A stretch of DNA of 64,000 nucleotides from Dyella dinghuensis (GCF_003977615.1 NZ_RYZR01000001.1:168118-232117), one strand, 5' to 3'; numbered from the stretch's first letter, positions 27,485 through 36,391 are shown. Notes: a model not told the origin generated them from the letters alone. Program-made: numbers and translations.

Positions 27485-27892
27485 GGGCGTTAGGTTGGCG
27501 GGTTGCGTGGAGGGTGCGTGCGCTGAGCAGGAGCGTCCGTTTAACGCAGCCGTCATCTGTTGTGTCAGGCCCATGCAGCGATCGTTGAGATAAGGCCGCA
27601 CGAGCGGATCGTTTGCGTCGTGCTGCAGGCTTTGCGTCATCGCCTGATAGTGCGTTTGCAGCGTTGCGTCGCTGTACGTGCTGGCAGCGCGATGGCAGGT
27701 CAGGTAGTTGTTCAAATAGGCGTCACAGGCGGGAATTCCCGTGATAACGGCCTGATGAGGTGGTTGCGGAGGCGGTGGCGCACTCTTGCGGGTGGCATGG
27801 CTGCAGCCACCCGTCAGCAGCCCCATGGCGACGCACGCCCACCGGCCCGCGTAAGAAAGACGAAAGATACCTGTCGAATTAGCCGCTTCCAT
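27461..27892 (-). CDS. hypothetical lipoprotein
   Basis: A 143-residue predicted lipoprotein of unknown function. The signal ends LLTGGC (Cys about residue 30). After a Pro-rich linker (APPPPQPPHQ) comes a helical domain with four Cys, including ACDAYLNNYLTCHRAAS and DRCMGLTQQM, which could form disulfides in the periplasm. Similar small domains (a Cys-x7-Cys helix pair) recur as unannotated lipoproteins in xanthomonads. Convergent with ycaQ, overlapping at the ends. Confidence 0.65.
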   Translation of the reverse strand: MEAANSTGIFRLSYAGRWACVAMGLLTGGCSHATRKSAPPPPQPPHQAVITGIPACDAYLNNYLTCHRAASTYSDATLQTHYQAMTQSLQHDANDPLVRPYLNDRCMGLTQQMTAALNGRSCSAHAPSTQPANLTPSATPPRT

Positions 27893-28019
27893 GGATGCTT
27901 TTTTTTGAGCCCGAATTAAGCGTCGTTAGCATAGCGCGAGCGTTAAAGGGCGTCTTTCTCAAGAGGTATTCGCGTTATGTAGGCATTTGCAGGTATGATT
28001 AGGGGACTGTGTTTGCCGG

Positions 28020-28167
28020 GGTCACCAGAGTTTCGTGACCCGATGCAGCCGATTACGATCTGCCTCATCGCTCACCCCTAGGGTTTTCCTTAGCACACCA
28101 GTAAGCCGGCCCTCGTACGCGGGAGGTCGAGTCTCTTTTTGAAAATCCTAGTTTTGGAGTGTGTTTC
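28020..28167 (+). promoter_or_regulatory. 5' leader of first cold-shock gene
   Basis: About 150 bases that share two blocks with the leader of the next cold-shock gene: GTGACCCGATGCAG (28035-28048; the other copy has GTGTCCCGATGCGG) and CCAGTAAGCCG followed by a GC-rich hairpin-like segment and GGTCGA (28098-28130). Long structured leaders are known to control cspA-type mRNAs by temperature-dependent folding; that function is inferred here from conservation between the two paralogues. Confidence 0.6.
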
Positions 28168-28377
28168 ATGTCTGATCGTCAGATCGGTACCGTCAAGTGG
28201 TTCAACGACGCCAAGGGTTTCGGCTTCATCAGCCGCGACAATGGCCCGGATGTTTTCGTGCATTTCCGCGCGATCCAGGGCAATGGCTTCAAGAGCCTGC
28301 AGGAAGGCCAGAAGGTCAGCTTCAAGGTTGTGCAGGGCCAGAAGGGCCTGCAGGCTGATGAAGTCGTTCCGGCCTAA
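28168..28377 (+). CDS. cold-shock-domain protein (CspA family), copy 1
   Basis: A 69-residue single cold-shock domain with RNP1 KGFGFIS and RNP2 VFVHF motifs, starting [15 protein letters not shown]. Such proteins bind single-stranded RNA/DNA and melt RNA structure. A GGAG lies upstream of ATG 28168. It is about 90% identical to the copy at 28682, so the pair is a tandem duplication. A strong terminator follows, so each copy has its own transcript. Confidence 0.95.
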   Translation: MSDRQIGTVKWFNDAKGFGFISRDNGPDVFVHFRAIQGNGFKSLQEGQKVSFKVVQGQKGLQADEVVPA

Positions 28378-28410
28378 TTGCCGTTTAGATCGATATAGAT
28401 CGATTTAAAT

Positions 28411-28442
28411 AAAAAAGCCGGGCTCAATGCCCGGCTTTTTTT
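28411..28442 (+). terminator. terminator after first cold-shock gene
   Basis: 13-bp stem AAAAAAGCCGGGC/GCCCGGCTTTTTT (28411-28423 with 28429-28441), TCAAT loop, and a seven-T run. Confidence 0.92.
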
Positions 28443-28559
28443 ATTGGGAAATGCGCTGAGTTTTGCTTATTCCCATTGTGAGATCTGATGTGAAATTTTC
28501 ATCACATATCGATTCACGAAAATCATTATTCTCACGCCACTGTGTTTGCTTGGTAACCC

Positions 28560-28681
28560 GCGTGTCCCGATGCGGACTTAATCCGTATCGCTTCATTCGA
28601 TTTTCAGCATTCCCAGTAAGCCGTCGGCCCGGGCGGGTCGACTGGTCTCAGAGTCAAACGCTCGAACGAATGGAGTGAATC
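28560..28681 (+). promoter_or_regulatory. 5' leader of second cold-shock gene
   Basis: Shares GTGTCCCGATGCGG (28562-28575) and CCAGTAAGCCGTCGGCCCG (28613-28631) with the leader of copy 1, in the same order and at similar distance from the start codon. The upstream part (28470-28550) is AT-rich and probably holds the promoter. Conservation outside the coding region suggests a functional RNA element. Confidence 0.6.
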
Positions 28682-28891
28682 ATGTCGGATCGTGAGGTAG
28701 GCACAGTCAAGTGGTTTAACGACGCCAAAGGCTTCGGTTTTATCAGCCGCGAGAATGGCCCCGACGTCTTCGTGCATTTCCGTGCAATCACAGGGACGGG
28801 TTTCAAAAGCCTGAAAGAAGGGCAAAAGGTCAGTTTCAAGGTCGTGCAGGGACAGAAGGGCTTGCAGGCCGACGAAGTCGCGCCAGCTTGA
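28682..28891 (+). CDS. cold-shock-domain protein (CspA family), copy 2
   Basis: A 69-residue cold-shock domain ([20 protein letters not shown], with VFVHF) nearly identical to the copy at 28168; differences cluster at residues 5, 24, 37-39 and 45. GGAG precedes the start by seven bases. It has its own leader and terminator (28915-28940), so the two copies can be regulated separately. Confidence 0.95.
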   Translation: MSDREVGTVKWFNDAKGFGFISRENGPDVFVHFRAITGTGFKSLKEGQKVSFKVVQGQKGLQADEVAPA

Positions 28892-28914
28892 GCCATTGGT
28901 AATTCTATTGATCG

Positions 28915-28940
28915 AAAGGCCGGCAATTGCCGGCCTTTTT
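28915..28940 (+). terminator. terminator after second cold-shock gene
   Basis: 10-bp stem AAAGGCCGGC/GCCGGCCTTT (28915-28924 with 28929-28938), AATT loop, five Ts. Confidence 0.9.
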
Positions 28941-28973
28941 GTATCTGTTATGCGCATTGATTAACCTGCATCG

Positions 28974-29885
28974 ATGTCTGCATTCATCATGTCAACACCA
29001 ACGTACGCTGCGTCCAGCACGATTGTTCCCATTGCGTCCAAAGACGGCGCGCATAGCGAACTTATCGTGACGCAGCCGCGCGATTATCCGCGCCATGTCA
29101 TTTACTGGTTGCCCGCGTTGGGAGTGCCGGCCAAACACTATGTGCCACTGGCCGAAGCGTTTGCTGCCCACGGTATTGCCATGGCGTTGCACGAATGGCG
29201 TGGGATTGGATCCAGCGATCGTCGCGCAGGAAGACATTCCGACTGGGGTTATCGCGAGTTGCTCGAAGCGGACATTCCGGTTGGCGTAGCCGCAACAAGA
29301 GCGCGTTGGCCGAACGCAAGATTGTGGATGGGCGGCCATAGTTTGGGGGGCCAATTCGCCTGTCTCTACGCCAGTCTTCACCCGCACGATGTCGCCGGCA
29401 TCACCCTGATTGCCAGCGGCGCACCGTTTTGGCGGTGTTTTCCCCGCCGCGCGCTGATCCGCTGCGCGTATTCGCTCGCGTCGCCGCTGGCGCGTCTGGT
29501 CGGACACTTGCCAGGACGACGCATCGGTTTCGGCGGCAACGAAGCACGCGGCCTTATCGCCGACTGGTCGTTTAGCGGCCTAACCGGGCGTTATAGGGCG
29601 AACGGTATGGACGTGGATCTCGAGCGTCGGCTTGCGGACGTCGACGTGCCGGTGCTGGCGCTGCGTCTGCGCGATGATTGGTTGGTACCGCAGGCATCGC
29701 TCGACTGGTTGCTCGACAAGATGCCCAAGGCGTCGCGCCGCGTAAACGTCGTGTCGCCCGAACGTTTGGCGGGCCAACGTGCCGATCACTTCACCTGGAT
29801 GAAAGGGCCTGGTCCGCTCGCCGTACAGCTGGCCCAGTGGATCGACGATATGAGTGTTCGGCCTGTCGGCGCAACGCAGCCTTGA
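28974..29885 (+). CDS. alpha/beta hydrolase (serine aminopeptidase/lipase-like)
   Basis: A 303-residue alpha/beta-hydrolase. The oxyanion-side strand IYWLPALGVPAKHY (about residue 43) and nucleophile elbow GGHSLGGQ (about residue 121, Ser nucleophile) are clear; a late Asp in LRLRDDWLVP (about 232) and His in RADHFTWM (about 265) complete a plausible triad. This resembles the YbjF/'alpha/beta hydrolase family esterase' group; substrate unknown. ATG 28974 or 28989 could be the start. The intergenic gap to the next gene is 54 bases, so the two may be cotranscribed. Confidence 0.83.
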   Translation: MSAFIMSTPTYAASSTIVPIASKDGAHSELIVTQPRDYPRHVIYWLPALGVPAKHYVPLAEAFAAHGIAMALHEWRGIGSSDRRAGRHSDWGYRELLEADIPVGVAATRARWPNARLWMGGHSLGGQFACLYASLHPHDVAGITLIASGAPFWRCFPRRALIRCAYSLASPLARLVGHLPGRRIGFGGNEARGLIADWSFSGLTGRYRANGMDVDLERRLADVDVPVLALRLRDDWLVPQASLDWLLDKMPKASRRVNVVSPERLAGQRADHFTWMKGPGPLAVQLAQWIDDMSVRPVGATQP

Positions 29886-29939
29886 TCGCGCTCCGGTCTG
29901 GCGCCATGTCTCCGGTTTCGCCCCTTCAGCGGTGTGCCC

Positions 29940-30998
29940 ATGAAGCTGTTTGAACCCTATACCCAAGGCAGTGTGACGTTTCGCAATCGCATCGTTATCT
30001 CGCCCATGTGCCAGTACTCGGCGACGGATGGTGTGCCCAATCAGTGGCATCTCGTGCATCTGGGCAGCCGCGCGGTGGGCGGTGCTGGGGCGGTGATTAC
30101 CGAAGCGACGGCGGTTTCACCGGAAGGGCGCATTTCGGCGCATGACACGGGTATCTGGAACGATGCACAACGCGAAGCGTGGCGTTCCATCGCTGCCTTC
30201 ATCGAAGCGCACGGCGCTGTGCCCGGTACGCAGCTGGCGCACGCGGGCCGCAAGGCGAGTGTGTTTCGTCCGTGGGAAGGCGGTGGTTCCTTGCCCGCTG
30301 ACAAGGGCGCATGGCAAACCGTTGCACCGTCGGCGATTCCTTTCGACAAGGATTGGCACACGCCACAGGCGCTGGACGTGGCGGGCATTCGTAAAGTCAT
30401 CGCGGACTTTCGCGCGGCAGCCGTGCGTGCAAAGGATGCGGGATTCAAACTGATTGAACTGCATGGCGCGCATGGTTATCTCTTGCATCAGTTCATGTCG
30501 CCGTTGAGCAATCATCGAACGGACGACTATGGCGGCAGCTTCGAAAACCGCACGCGCCTCGTGCGCGAAGTGATTGCCGCGGTTCGTGAGGTCTGGCCTG
30601 CGCATCTGCCGCTGTGGCTACGTGTTTCATCCACCGATTGGGCCGAAGGTGGTTGGACGATCGACGATAGCGTGCGGCTTTCGGGTGACGTCAAGGCCTT
30701 GGGCGTGGATCTCATCGACGCGTCCAGCGGCGGACTTGTCCCACACGTAAAGATTCCGCTGGCGCCGGGTTATCAGGTGCCTTTTGCGGCGCGTATTCGC
30801 AAGGAAACGGGGATGCCAACGGGCGCTGTCGGCCTGATTACCGAGCCCGCGCAAGCCGAAGGCATCATTGCCGGTGGCGCGGCCGATGTTGTGCTGATTG
30901 CGCGCGCCAGCCTGCGCGATCCGTATTTTCCGCGCCGCGCCGCGCAGGAATTGGGTGCAACCCTCACGCCGCCAGAGCAATATCAGCGAGCCTGGTAA
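29940..30998 (+). CDS. old-yellow-enzyme family NADH:flavin oxidoreductase (YqjM-like)
   Basis: About 352 residues, an FMN-dependent TIM-barrel ene-reductase. The YqjM-type Cys is in SPMCQYSA (about residue 26); FMN and substrate contacts include LAHAGRKASVF (about 101-111), HGAHGYLLHQF (about 177) and NHRTDDYGGSFENR. It reduces activated C=C bonds, perhaps as an oxidative-stress or detoxification enzyme. Size fits NamA/YqjM/XenA. ATG 29940 is favoured over a GTG two codons upstream. Confidence 0.92.
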   Translation: MKLFEPYTQGSVTFRNRIVISPMCQYSATDGVPNQWHLVHLGSRAVGGAGAVITEATAVSPEGRISAHDTGIWNDAQREAWRSIAAFIEAHGAVPGTQLAHAGRKASVFRPWEGGGSLPADKGAWQTVAPSAIPFDKDWHTPQALDVAGIRKVIADFRAAAVRAKDAGFKLIELHGAHGYLLHQFMSPLSNHRTDDYGGSFENRTRLVREVIAAVREVWPAHLPLWLRVSSTDWAEGGWTIDDSVRLSGDVKALGVDLIDASSGGLVPHVKIPLAPGYQVPFAARIRKETGMPTGAVGLITEPAQAEGIIAGGAADVVLIARASLRDPYFPRRAAQELGATLTPPEQYQRAW

Positions 30999-31010
30999 GG
31001 AGCATTGGAC

Positions 31011-31886
31011 ATGCAGCAGCATCCGACGTTGATCGAAAACACGCGCCTGCACGATCTCGGCGATAGTTTTACCGTGCGCAGGATGTTGCCAGTGTTGCAG
31101 GCGCGGCATGTCGGCCCCTTTGTGTTCTACGACCACATGGGGCCGGTCGAATTTACCGCGGGCAACGGCATGGATGTCAGGCCGCATCCGCATATTGGGC
31201 TTGCCACTGTGACGTGGTTGTTCGAAGGCACCATTCGCCATCGCGATACGTTGGGCAGTCTCGCCGACATCACGCCAGGCGCGGTGAACTGGATGACCGC
31301 AGGACGCGGCATTGCTCATTCCGAACGCACACCGCCTGAAGTGCGTCGAAGCGGACAACGCATGCATGGCATCCAGGTATGGGTGGCGTTGCCGCGGGCC
31401 GATGAGGAAGTCGCGCCGGAGTTTCATCACCACGATGCGGAAAGTTTGCCGCGCATCGTTCAGAGCGGCGCGCAACTTGTCCTGATTGCGGGAACGGCTT
31501 ACGGCAAAATATCGCCGGTGAAAGTATTCGCGCCGATGTTTTTCATCGAAGCGCAGCTGGAAACGGGCGCATCGTTAACCTTGCCCGAGGAACATGCCGA
31601 ACGCGGCGTGCACGTGATCGATGGCGAAGTGACATGGGGCGATCTCACGATAGCCGCTTCGCAGATGGGTACGCAGACGGGCGAATCCGCTCCTGCAGTT
31701 CGCGCGAACAAACCGACACGTCTGATGCTATTTGGCGGCGCGCCGCTGGATGGCGATCGCCACCTGTGGTGGAACTTCGTTTCCAGCTCGAAAGAGCGTA
31801 TCGAACAGGCCAAAGCCGATTGGGCTGCCCAGCGGTTTGGCAAGATACCGGGCGACGATCAGGAATTCATTCCGCTGCCGGGCTGA
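31011..31886 (+). CDS. pirin family protein
   Basis: About 291 residues with two cupin domains. The N-terminal cupin carries the metal-binding set HPHIGLATVTW and GRGIAHSERTP (His about residues 57, 59 and 101) and FHHHDAES. Bacterial pirins include quercetin dioxygenases (YhhW) and redox-linked regulators; the role is not determinable here. It starts 13 bases after the OYE stop, with AAGGAG upstream, so the two are probably one transcript. Confidence 0.92.
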   Translation: MQQHPTLIENTRLHDLGDSFTVRRMLPVLQARHVGPFVFYDHMGPVEFTAGNGMDVRPHPHIGLATVTWLFEGTIRHRDTLGSLADITPGAVNWMTAGRGIAHSERTPPEVRRSGQRMHGIQVWVALPRADEEVAPEFHHHDAESLPRIVQSGAQLVLIAGTAYGKISPVKVFAPMFFIEAQLETGASLTLPEEHAERGVHVIDGEVTWGDLTIAASQMGTQTGESAPAVRANKPTRLMLFGGAPLDGDRHLWWNFVSSSKERIEQAKADWAAQRFGKIPGDDQEFIPLPG

Positions 31887-31952
31887 ACAGAGATGCGGAG
31901 CAGGCGGGTTGGCGCTAGGCTGAACGCACTGGATTCCACCGGGTCAGGTGCC

Positions 31953-32255
31953 ATGTCAGCTTTCCCCAGTTTTCGCGATTTCTATCCGTTTTACCTCAAC
32001 GAGCATCGCGATCGCCGTTGCCGTCTGATGCACTTCATCGGCAGCTCGCTGGTGCTGCTGATCGTCGCGTACGCGCTGTTTTCGGGACGACTGGTTTGGC
32101 TTTGGCTTGCGCCTGTCGCCGGTTATGGTTTTGCGTGGATTGGGCACTTTGTTTTTGAAAAGAATCGCCCAGCCACCTTCCATCATCCGCTTTACAGCCT
32201 GATGGGCGATTGGGTGATGTACTGGCACGTGCTGCGCGGCAAGGTAAAGATTTGA
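31953..32255 (+). CDS. DUF962 / Mpo1-like membrane protein
   Basis: A 100-residue protein with two or three membrane segments. The family pattern is clear: FYLNEHRDRRCRLMHFIGSS near the N terminus and GHFVFEKNRPATFHHPLYS in the second half, with the conserved HxxNRPxT-like block. The yeast member Mpo1 is an iron-dependent dioxygenase acting on 2-hydroxy fatty acids; whether this short bacterial form shares it is unproven. ATG 31953 places the conserved start; the preceding frame is not family-like. Confidence 0.87.
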   Translation: MSAFPSFRDFYPFYLNEHRDRRCRLMHFIGSSLVLLIVAYALFSGRLVWLWLAPVAGYGFAWIGHFVFEKNRPATFHHPLYSLMGDWVMYWHVLRGKVKI

Positions 32256-32583
32256 AAAGCGCCTTGTTCATGTAGGTTTGGAGCAAGTTATCGCTCAGCT
32301 GCCATGCGCCGGTTTGAGGGCAGTCCTCCGGCACCTCGAAAAATGAGGCAAAATAGGCGTTCCCCACGCACCGCTTCCGTCGGGCGTCTCGATTTTTCAC
32401 ACGTAGGTCGCAAGTCATGGGAACGATGCCGACTGAACGCGCACCAACCTGTCACATGGATCTGACAACCGATCCATGCTGCTCGCGTTAGATTCCCCAT
32501 CCGTCATGGATCGCTTCAGTTGTTATCCAAGGATGAACCCATGCAAACGACACGCGGTATCGACACGATTCGTTCGGCTCTGA
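32256..32583. other. 328-base intergenic region
   Basis: No long gene. It contains a perfect 8-bp inverted repeat CATGGATC/GATCCATG (32455-32478) without U-tract, which could be an operator, and two overlapping tiny frames just before the GT39-like gene: 32533-32583 (16 codons, whose TGA abuts the ATG at 32584) and 32541-32603 (20 codons, with AAGGA 7 bases upstream). I see no tRNA or known riboswitch. Confidence 0.5.
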
Positions 32584-32603
32584 ATGTCTATGGCGATCGA
32601 TAA
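32541..32603 (+). CDS. possible short upstream ORF of the GT39-like gene
   Basis: Twenty codons, MQTTRGIDTIRSALNVYGDR, with AAGGA seven bases before its ATG. It ends inside the first codons of the GT39-like gene, which itself has no visible ribosome-binding site. Translation of this or the overlapping 16-codon frame (32533-32583) may couple into the downstream gene. Confidence 0.3.
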   Translation: MQTTRGIDTIRSALNVYGDR

Positions 32604-34155
32604 CAAACAGAAGTTCGTCTCTGCCGAAAAGTGGCCGCGGGCAGATATCGCCTGGATGTTGGTCGTGCTGCTGATTGGCCTGGCCGTTCGTTTGTTCCGC
32701 ATCGATCACCAGCCGCTCTGGCTGGATGAAGCGCTGACCTCGCAACGCGTGCATCTTGGGCTGGGCGATCTGGTTGTCGATAGCTTCAGCAATCGGCACA
32801 TGCCGACGTACTTCATGCTGCTGCAGTTGCTGACGCCGTTTACGTCGACGGATGCATGGTTGCGCATTCCTTCAGCTTTGTTCGGTGCCTTGTCGGCCAT
32901 CATGGTGTTTGTGATTGCACGTCGCCTCGGTGGACGCGGTGCCGCATTGTTTGCCGGTTTATTGATGGCGTTATCGCCGCTGCAAGTGCAATACGGACAA
33001 GAGGCGCGCTCCTACACGCTTGTTACGTTGCTTATTACGGTCGCGCTGTGGGGCTTGGTGCGTCTGGCACAGTATCCGTTGCGCGCATCGCTCGATGTGC
33101 GCAGGCACGAGTCCGATCGTTTGGGTTGGGCGGCTTATGTGTTTGGTTCCATCGCCGCACTCGATGTGCTCGGCGACGCGGCACCCTGGTTGATCGCCTC
33201 GAATCTGTCGCTGTTCCTGATCTGGCGTGGGCTTTGCCGTGAGGCCTCTCCGGTATGGCGTATCGGCTTCCAGCGCAACTGGATACACAGCGGTATCGCG
33301 ATTGTCGCCTGCACGTTGCCGTTCTACGGGGCCATCATGGCCGCAGGCGATCACCACATCATCGATAAATTCGACTGGATTCCCGAGCTCAGCCTGAAGC
33401 ATTTATGGGTAACGGCGAGCAGCGTGTATCTGATGCGCATGTCGGCCGTCGTGCGATTTGCGCTCATGCCTACCGCCGTTCCCGTGCTTGGCACCTGCGT
33501 CGCGTTGCTCGGGTGCGTTGGCTTGTATCGCATGCGCAATCGTCTGGAAGGGCGCGTGATGATCTTGGCCTTCCTGGTGCTGCCGTTGTTGATCCTTGCC
33601 ATCTCGCTGTTCAAGTCGGTGTTGTTGCCGCGTTACATCCTATGGAGCGCAGCGCCGTTCTTTGTGTTGGTGGGTCTGGGGGCCGCAGCGATTCCGCACC
33701 GCATACTGCCGGCGGCGATCGCGCTGTTGTTCCTGACCGGTGCGGTCAACCTCGGTCCGGTCTACCGTACGGAAACCAAGCCGCGCTGGGACATGGCCGC
33801 GGCGACTTTGGCGGCGAATGTGCGTCCGGGAGATACGGTGTTTACCTCCGACCCGAATGCGCCAACCATGCTTTCGGTGCTCAATCCCAAGGGCACCTTG
33901 CCGATCGAATCCACGGCGGTGGTGACCTCGCAGCTGGATGAGGCGCTGGCGCGCTGGAAGCAGGGAAGCCGCGTGTGGGCCGTGAATGGCCGCTCAGCGC
34001 TGGGCAAACGCGAGGAACTGGATGCGTTCAAGAACCGCATCGCTGCCTTGGGCACCCCGACGATGGAGATTCCTCAGGGCAAGGAAATCACCATCCTGAT
34101 GTTCCCAGCGCCCCCGGCGGACGTTATCGCGGTTCAGTCTGAACCCGGGTCTTGA
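32584..34155 (+). CDS. GT39/ArnT-like membrane glycosyltransferase
   Basis: A 523-residue protein with about 10-12 membrane helices. The first periplasmic loop has the catalytic-type acidic motif RIDHQPLWLDEALT (about residue 44), characteristic of GT-C glycosyltransferases such as ArnT and protein mannosyltransferase relatives, and a soluble C-terminal domain follows the last helix (about residue 395 on). Such enzymes use polyprenyl-linked sugars in the periplasm, often to modify lipid A, glycans or proteins; acceptor unknown. ATG 32584 or 32590 is the start; no ribosome-binding site is seen, suggesting coupling to the upstream short frame. Confidence 0.78.
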   Translation: MSMAIDNKQKFVSAEKWPRADIAWMLVVLLIGLAVRLFRIDHQPLWLDEALTSQRVHLGLGDLVVDSFSNRHMPTYFMLLQLLTPFTSTDAWLRIPSALFGALSAIMVFVIARRLGGRGAALFAGLLMALSPLQVQYGQEARSYTLVTLLITVALWGLVRLAQYPLRASLDVRRHESDRLGWAAYVFGSIAALDVLGDAAPWLIASNLSLFLIWRGLCREASPVWRIGFQRNWIHSGIAIVACTLPFYGAIMAAGDHHIIDKFDWIPELSLKHLWVTASSVYLMRMSAVVRFALMPTAVPVLGTCVALLGCVGLYRMRNRLEGRVMILAFLVLPLLILAISLFKSVLLPRYILWSAAPFFVLVGLGAAAIPHRILPAAIALLFLTGAVNLGPVYRTETKPRWDMAAATLAANVRPGDTVFTSDPNAPTMLSVLNPKGTLPIESTAVVTSQLDEALARWKQGSRVWAVNGRSALGKREELDAFKNRIAALGTPTMEIPQGKEITILMFPAPPADVIAVQSEPGS

Positions 34156-34161
34156 GCGCGC

Positions 34162-34563
34162 TTAGCGGTACTGCTTGTGGCAGTCGCCGCACACCTTGTC
34201 GACAGGTTTCAGCGCGGCAACCAGCGCCGGGCAGTCGGCGGGAGCGGATTGAGCAGCGGTTTGCACTGCCGAATGCAGCTGATGGGCCAGGTCCAGGAAG
34301 GGCTGCGGCGCGTCCGGGAAAGCGGCCGGAATATCCTTTGAAAGCATCTGCATGCTCTGCAGCTGCTCGACAGTGGCCGACGCATCGCAGTGCTGTCCCT
34401 TGATCTCCTGCTGCAGCTGATGGCGGTGGAAGCTCATGGTCACCATCATCGCGTGCGGTAGCGGATTTCGATCCTCCAGGGCATTCATGACGAAGACGGT
34501 GCCGATGATGCCAATGGCCAGTCCGAGCACGATCAAGAGAGCTGCACGCATGGTTCTATCCAT
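34162..34563 (-). CDS. membrane-anchored c-type cytochrome (class II-like)
   Basis: A 133-residue protein with an N-terminal anchor/signal (ALLIVLGLAIGIIGTVFVM), a four-helix-sized domain, and a haem-binding CGDCH motif five residues before the C terminus. A C-terminal CxxCH and helical make-up match cytochrome c'-like proteins. The start may be ATG 34563 or 34551. It is convergent with the GT39-like gene and divergent from tcdA; partner and reaction unknown. Confidence 0.75.
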   Translation of the reverse strand: MDRTMRAALLIVLGLAIGIIGTVFVMNALEDRNPLPHAMMVTMSFHRHQLQQEIKGQHCDASATVEQLQSMQMLSKDIPAAFPDAPQPFLDLAHQLHSAVQTAAQSAPADCPALVAALKPVDKVCGDCHKQYR

Positions 34564-34703
34564 ACCAGGGATGATGGCCGCCGAGGATACCGCAGTGATA
34601 TGTCCCTATGTCCAGCGCGTGGGCCGGTTAAAATGGCCCATCCATGTCTTGAAGGTTCTTGCGTGAATCCTTGCGTACCTGATGCTGCGACGGGTGACTG
34701 TCG

Positions 34704-35489
34704 ATGACCGGCGCGGCTTTTCCGACCGAACGTTTCGACGGCGTCGAACGACTTTATGGCGTAGGCAGCGTCGCGCGTTTCGCCAGGGCGCATGTGTGCG
34801 TGATCGGCATTGGCGGCGTCGGCTCGTGGGCCGCCGAAGCACTCGCACGTACGGGCATCGGCCAGCTCACATTGATCGACGCCGATGAAGTGTGCGTCTC
34901 CAACACGAACCGTCAGTTGCATGCGCTGGACGGTGAATATGGCAAGCCGAAAGTAGGCGTCATTGCGACGCGTGCGCATGCGATCAATCCGGCAATACAT
35001 CTGGAAGCCGTGGAGCGTTTTCTCACGCCCAGCACGCTCGATGAGCTGCTGGATCGCGGCTACGACGTTGTGCTGGACGCGTGCGATGCATTTCGCGTGA
35101 AGCTCGAAACGATCGCGTGGTGCCGGCGCCGCAAGCTACCGATCGTGACGGTGGGCTCCGCCGGTGGCCGTACCGATCCCACGCAGGTTCGCGTGCGCGA
35201 CCTCTCGCGCACCGAACACGACGCGATGTTCAGCCTCATCCGCAAGAAACTCCGGCAGGACTTTGGGTTTCCCCGCAATCCGGATCGCTACTTCGGTGTG
35301 TCTGCCGTGTATTCGCTGCAGAACGTGCAATACCCGCAGCCGGATGGGACGGTGTGCGGCACGCGTCCGCCCGGCGGCGATGCGTTGAATCTGGCATGCG
35401 GTGGCGGCTTAGGTGCCGCCACGCATGTGACCGGTGCGTTCGCGTTTGCTGCGGTCGGTAAGGTGATCGAAAAGCTGCTGGAACGCTGA
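34704..35489 (+). CDS. tcdA: tRNA threonylcarbamoyladenosine dehydratase
   Basis: A 261-residue E1/MoeB/ThiF-family enzyme that converts t6A37 in tRNA to cyclic t6A using ATP. The nucleotide-binding motif CVIGIGGVGSWAAEALARTG (about residues 32-51), LIDADEVCVSNTNRQ (about 57-71) and the C-terminal GTRPPGGDALNLACGGGLGA are TcdA/CsdL-specific. Start ATG 34704 fits the family. Not obviously in an operon. Confidence 0.93.
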   Translation: MTGAAFPTERFDGVERLYGVGSVARFARAHVCVIGIGGVGSWAAEALARTGIGQLTLIDADEVCVSNTNRQLHALDGEYGKPKVGVIATRAHAINPAIHLEAVERFLTPSTLDELLDRGYDVVLDACDAFRVKLETIAWCRRRKLPIVTVGSAGGRTDPTQVRVRDLSRTEHDAMFSLIRKKLRQDFGFPRNPDRYFGVSAVYSLQNVQYPQPDGTVCGTRPPGGDALNLACGGGLGAATHVTGAFAFAAVGKVIEKLLER

Positions 35490-35507
35490 GCGTTACCAAC
35501 CCCGGCT

Positions 35508-36248
35508 TTACCAACCCATGTAATGCCCGCCATTGATGGCGAGATTGGCACCCGTGATCCAGCTGGCTTCATCGGTGGTGAAGAACGCTACGGCGTGCGC
35601 GATTTCTTCGGGCTTGCCCAGGCGTCCCACCGGAATCTGCGCCACGATCTTCTCGCGAACTTCTTCCGGCACGGCCATCACCATGTCGGTGCCCACGTAA
35701 CCGGGTGACACGGTGTTTACCGTGATACCGAAGCGTGCATTTTCCTGTGCCAGCGAAATGGTGAAGCCGTGCATGCCGGCTTTTGCCGCCGCATAGTTGG
35801 CCTGACCGTACTGACCCTTCTGGCCGTTGATCGAGCTGATCTGCACGATGCGGCCCCACTTGCGCGTGCGCATGTCCTCGATCACCGGACGGGTGACGTT
35901 GAAGCACGCGTTGAGGTTGGTATTCACCACGTCCATCCACTGCTGATACGTCATCTTGTGGAACGTCGTATCGCGAGTGATGCCTGCGTTGTTGACGAGA
36001 ATGTCGACGGGGCCGCACTTGTGATGTACCGCGCTGATCATCGCCTCGCACGACGCCGGGTCGGCGACATCGCCATGCACCATGCATACCTGAATGCCTT
36101 CGGCCGTCATGGTCTTGTGCCAGGCATCGGCCTTCGCTTCGTCGCGGTAATTGGTGGCCACGCGATGTCCCTGTTTGGCCAGATAGCGCACGATGGCAGT
36201 ACCAATACCGCCGGTGCCGCCTGTAACGAGTGCCGTACGCTGTGTCAT
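35508..36248 (-). CDS. phaB: acetoacetyl-CoA reductase (PhaB type SDR)
   Basis: A 246-residue classical SDR. The cofactor motif TGGTGGIG (residues 9-16), NNAG, catalytic Ser in ISSINGQKGQYGQANYAAAK with Y-x-x-x-K (about Tyr152, Lys156), and the PhaB-typical GQKGQYGQ and NAGITRDTTFHKM segments favour an NADPH acetoacetyl-CoA reductase of polyhydroxyalkanoate synthesis over FabG. AAGGAGA lies eight bases before ATG 36248. No phaC or phaA is in the window, so the pathway assignment rests on sequence alone. Confidence 0.85.
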   Translation of the reverse strand: MTQRTALVTGGTGGIGTAIVRYLAKQGHRVATNYRDEAKADAWHKTMTAEGIQVCMVHGDVADPASCEAMISAVHHKCGPVDILVNNAGITRDTTFHKMTYQQWMDVVNTNLNACFNVTRPVIEDMRTRKWGRIVQISSINGQKGQYGQANYAAAKAGMHGFTISLAQENARFGITVNTVSPGYVGTDMVMAVPEEVREKIVAQIPVGRLGKPEEIAHAVAFFTTDEASWITGANLAINGGHYMGW

Positions 36249-36391
36249 GACCTGATCTCCTTGAATGTCTACGTGGGAAGTCGTCGTGCCGACGTGGCAC
36301 GAAAACATGGGGTTATACGCAGACACCATGAAAGAATATCGGTTCCGGTATCTCAAACATGTTACGACTGCGCAGCGTTCTTTATACCGGG

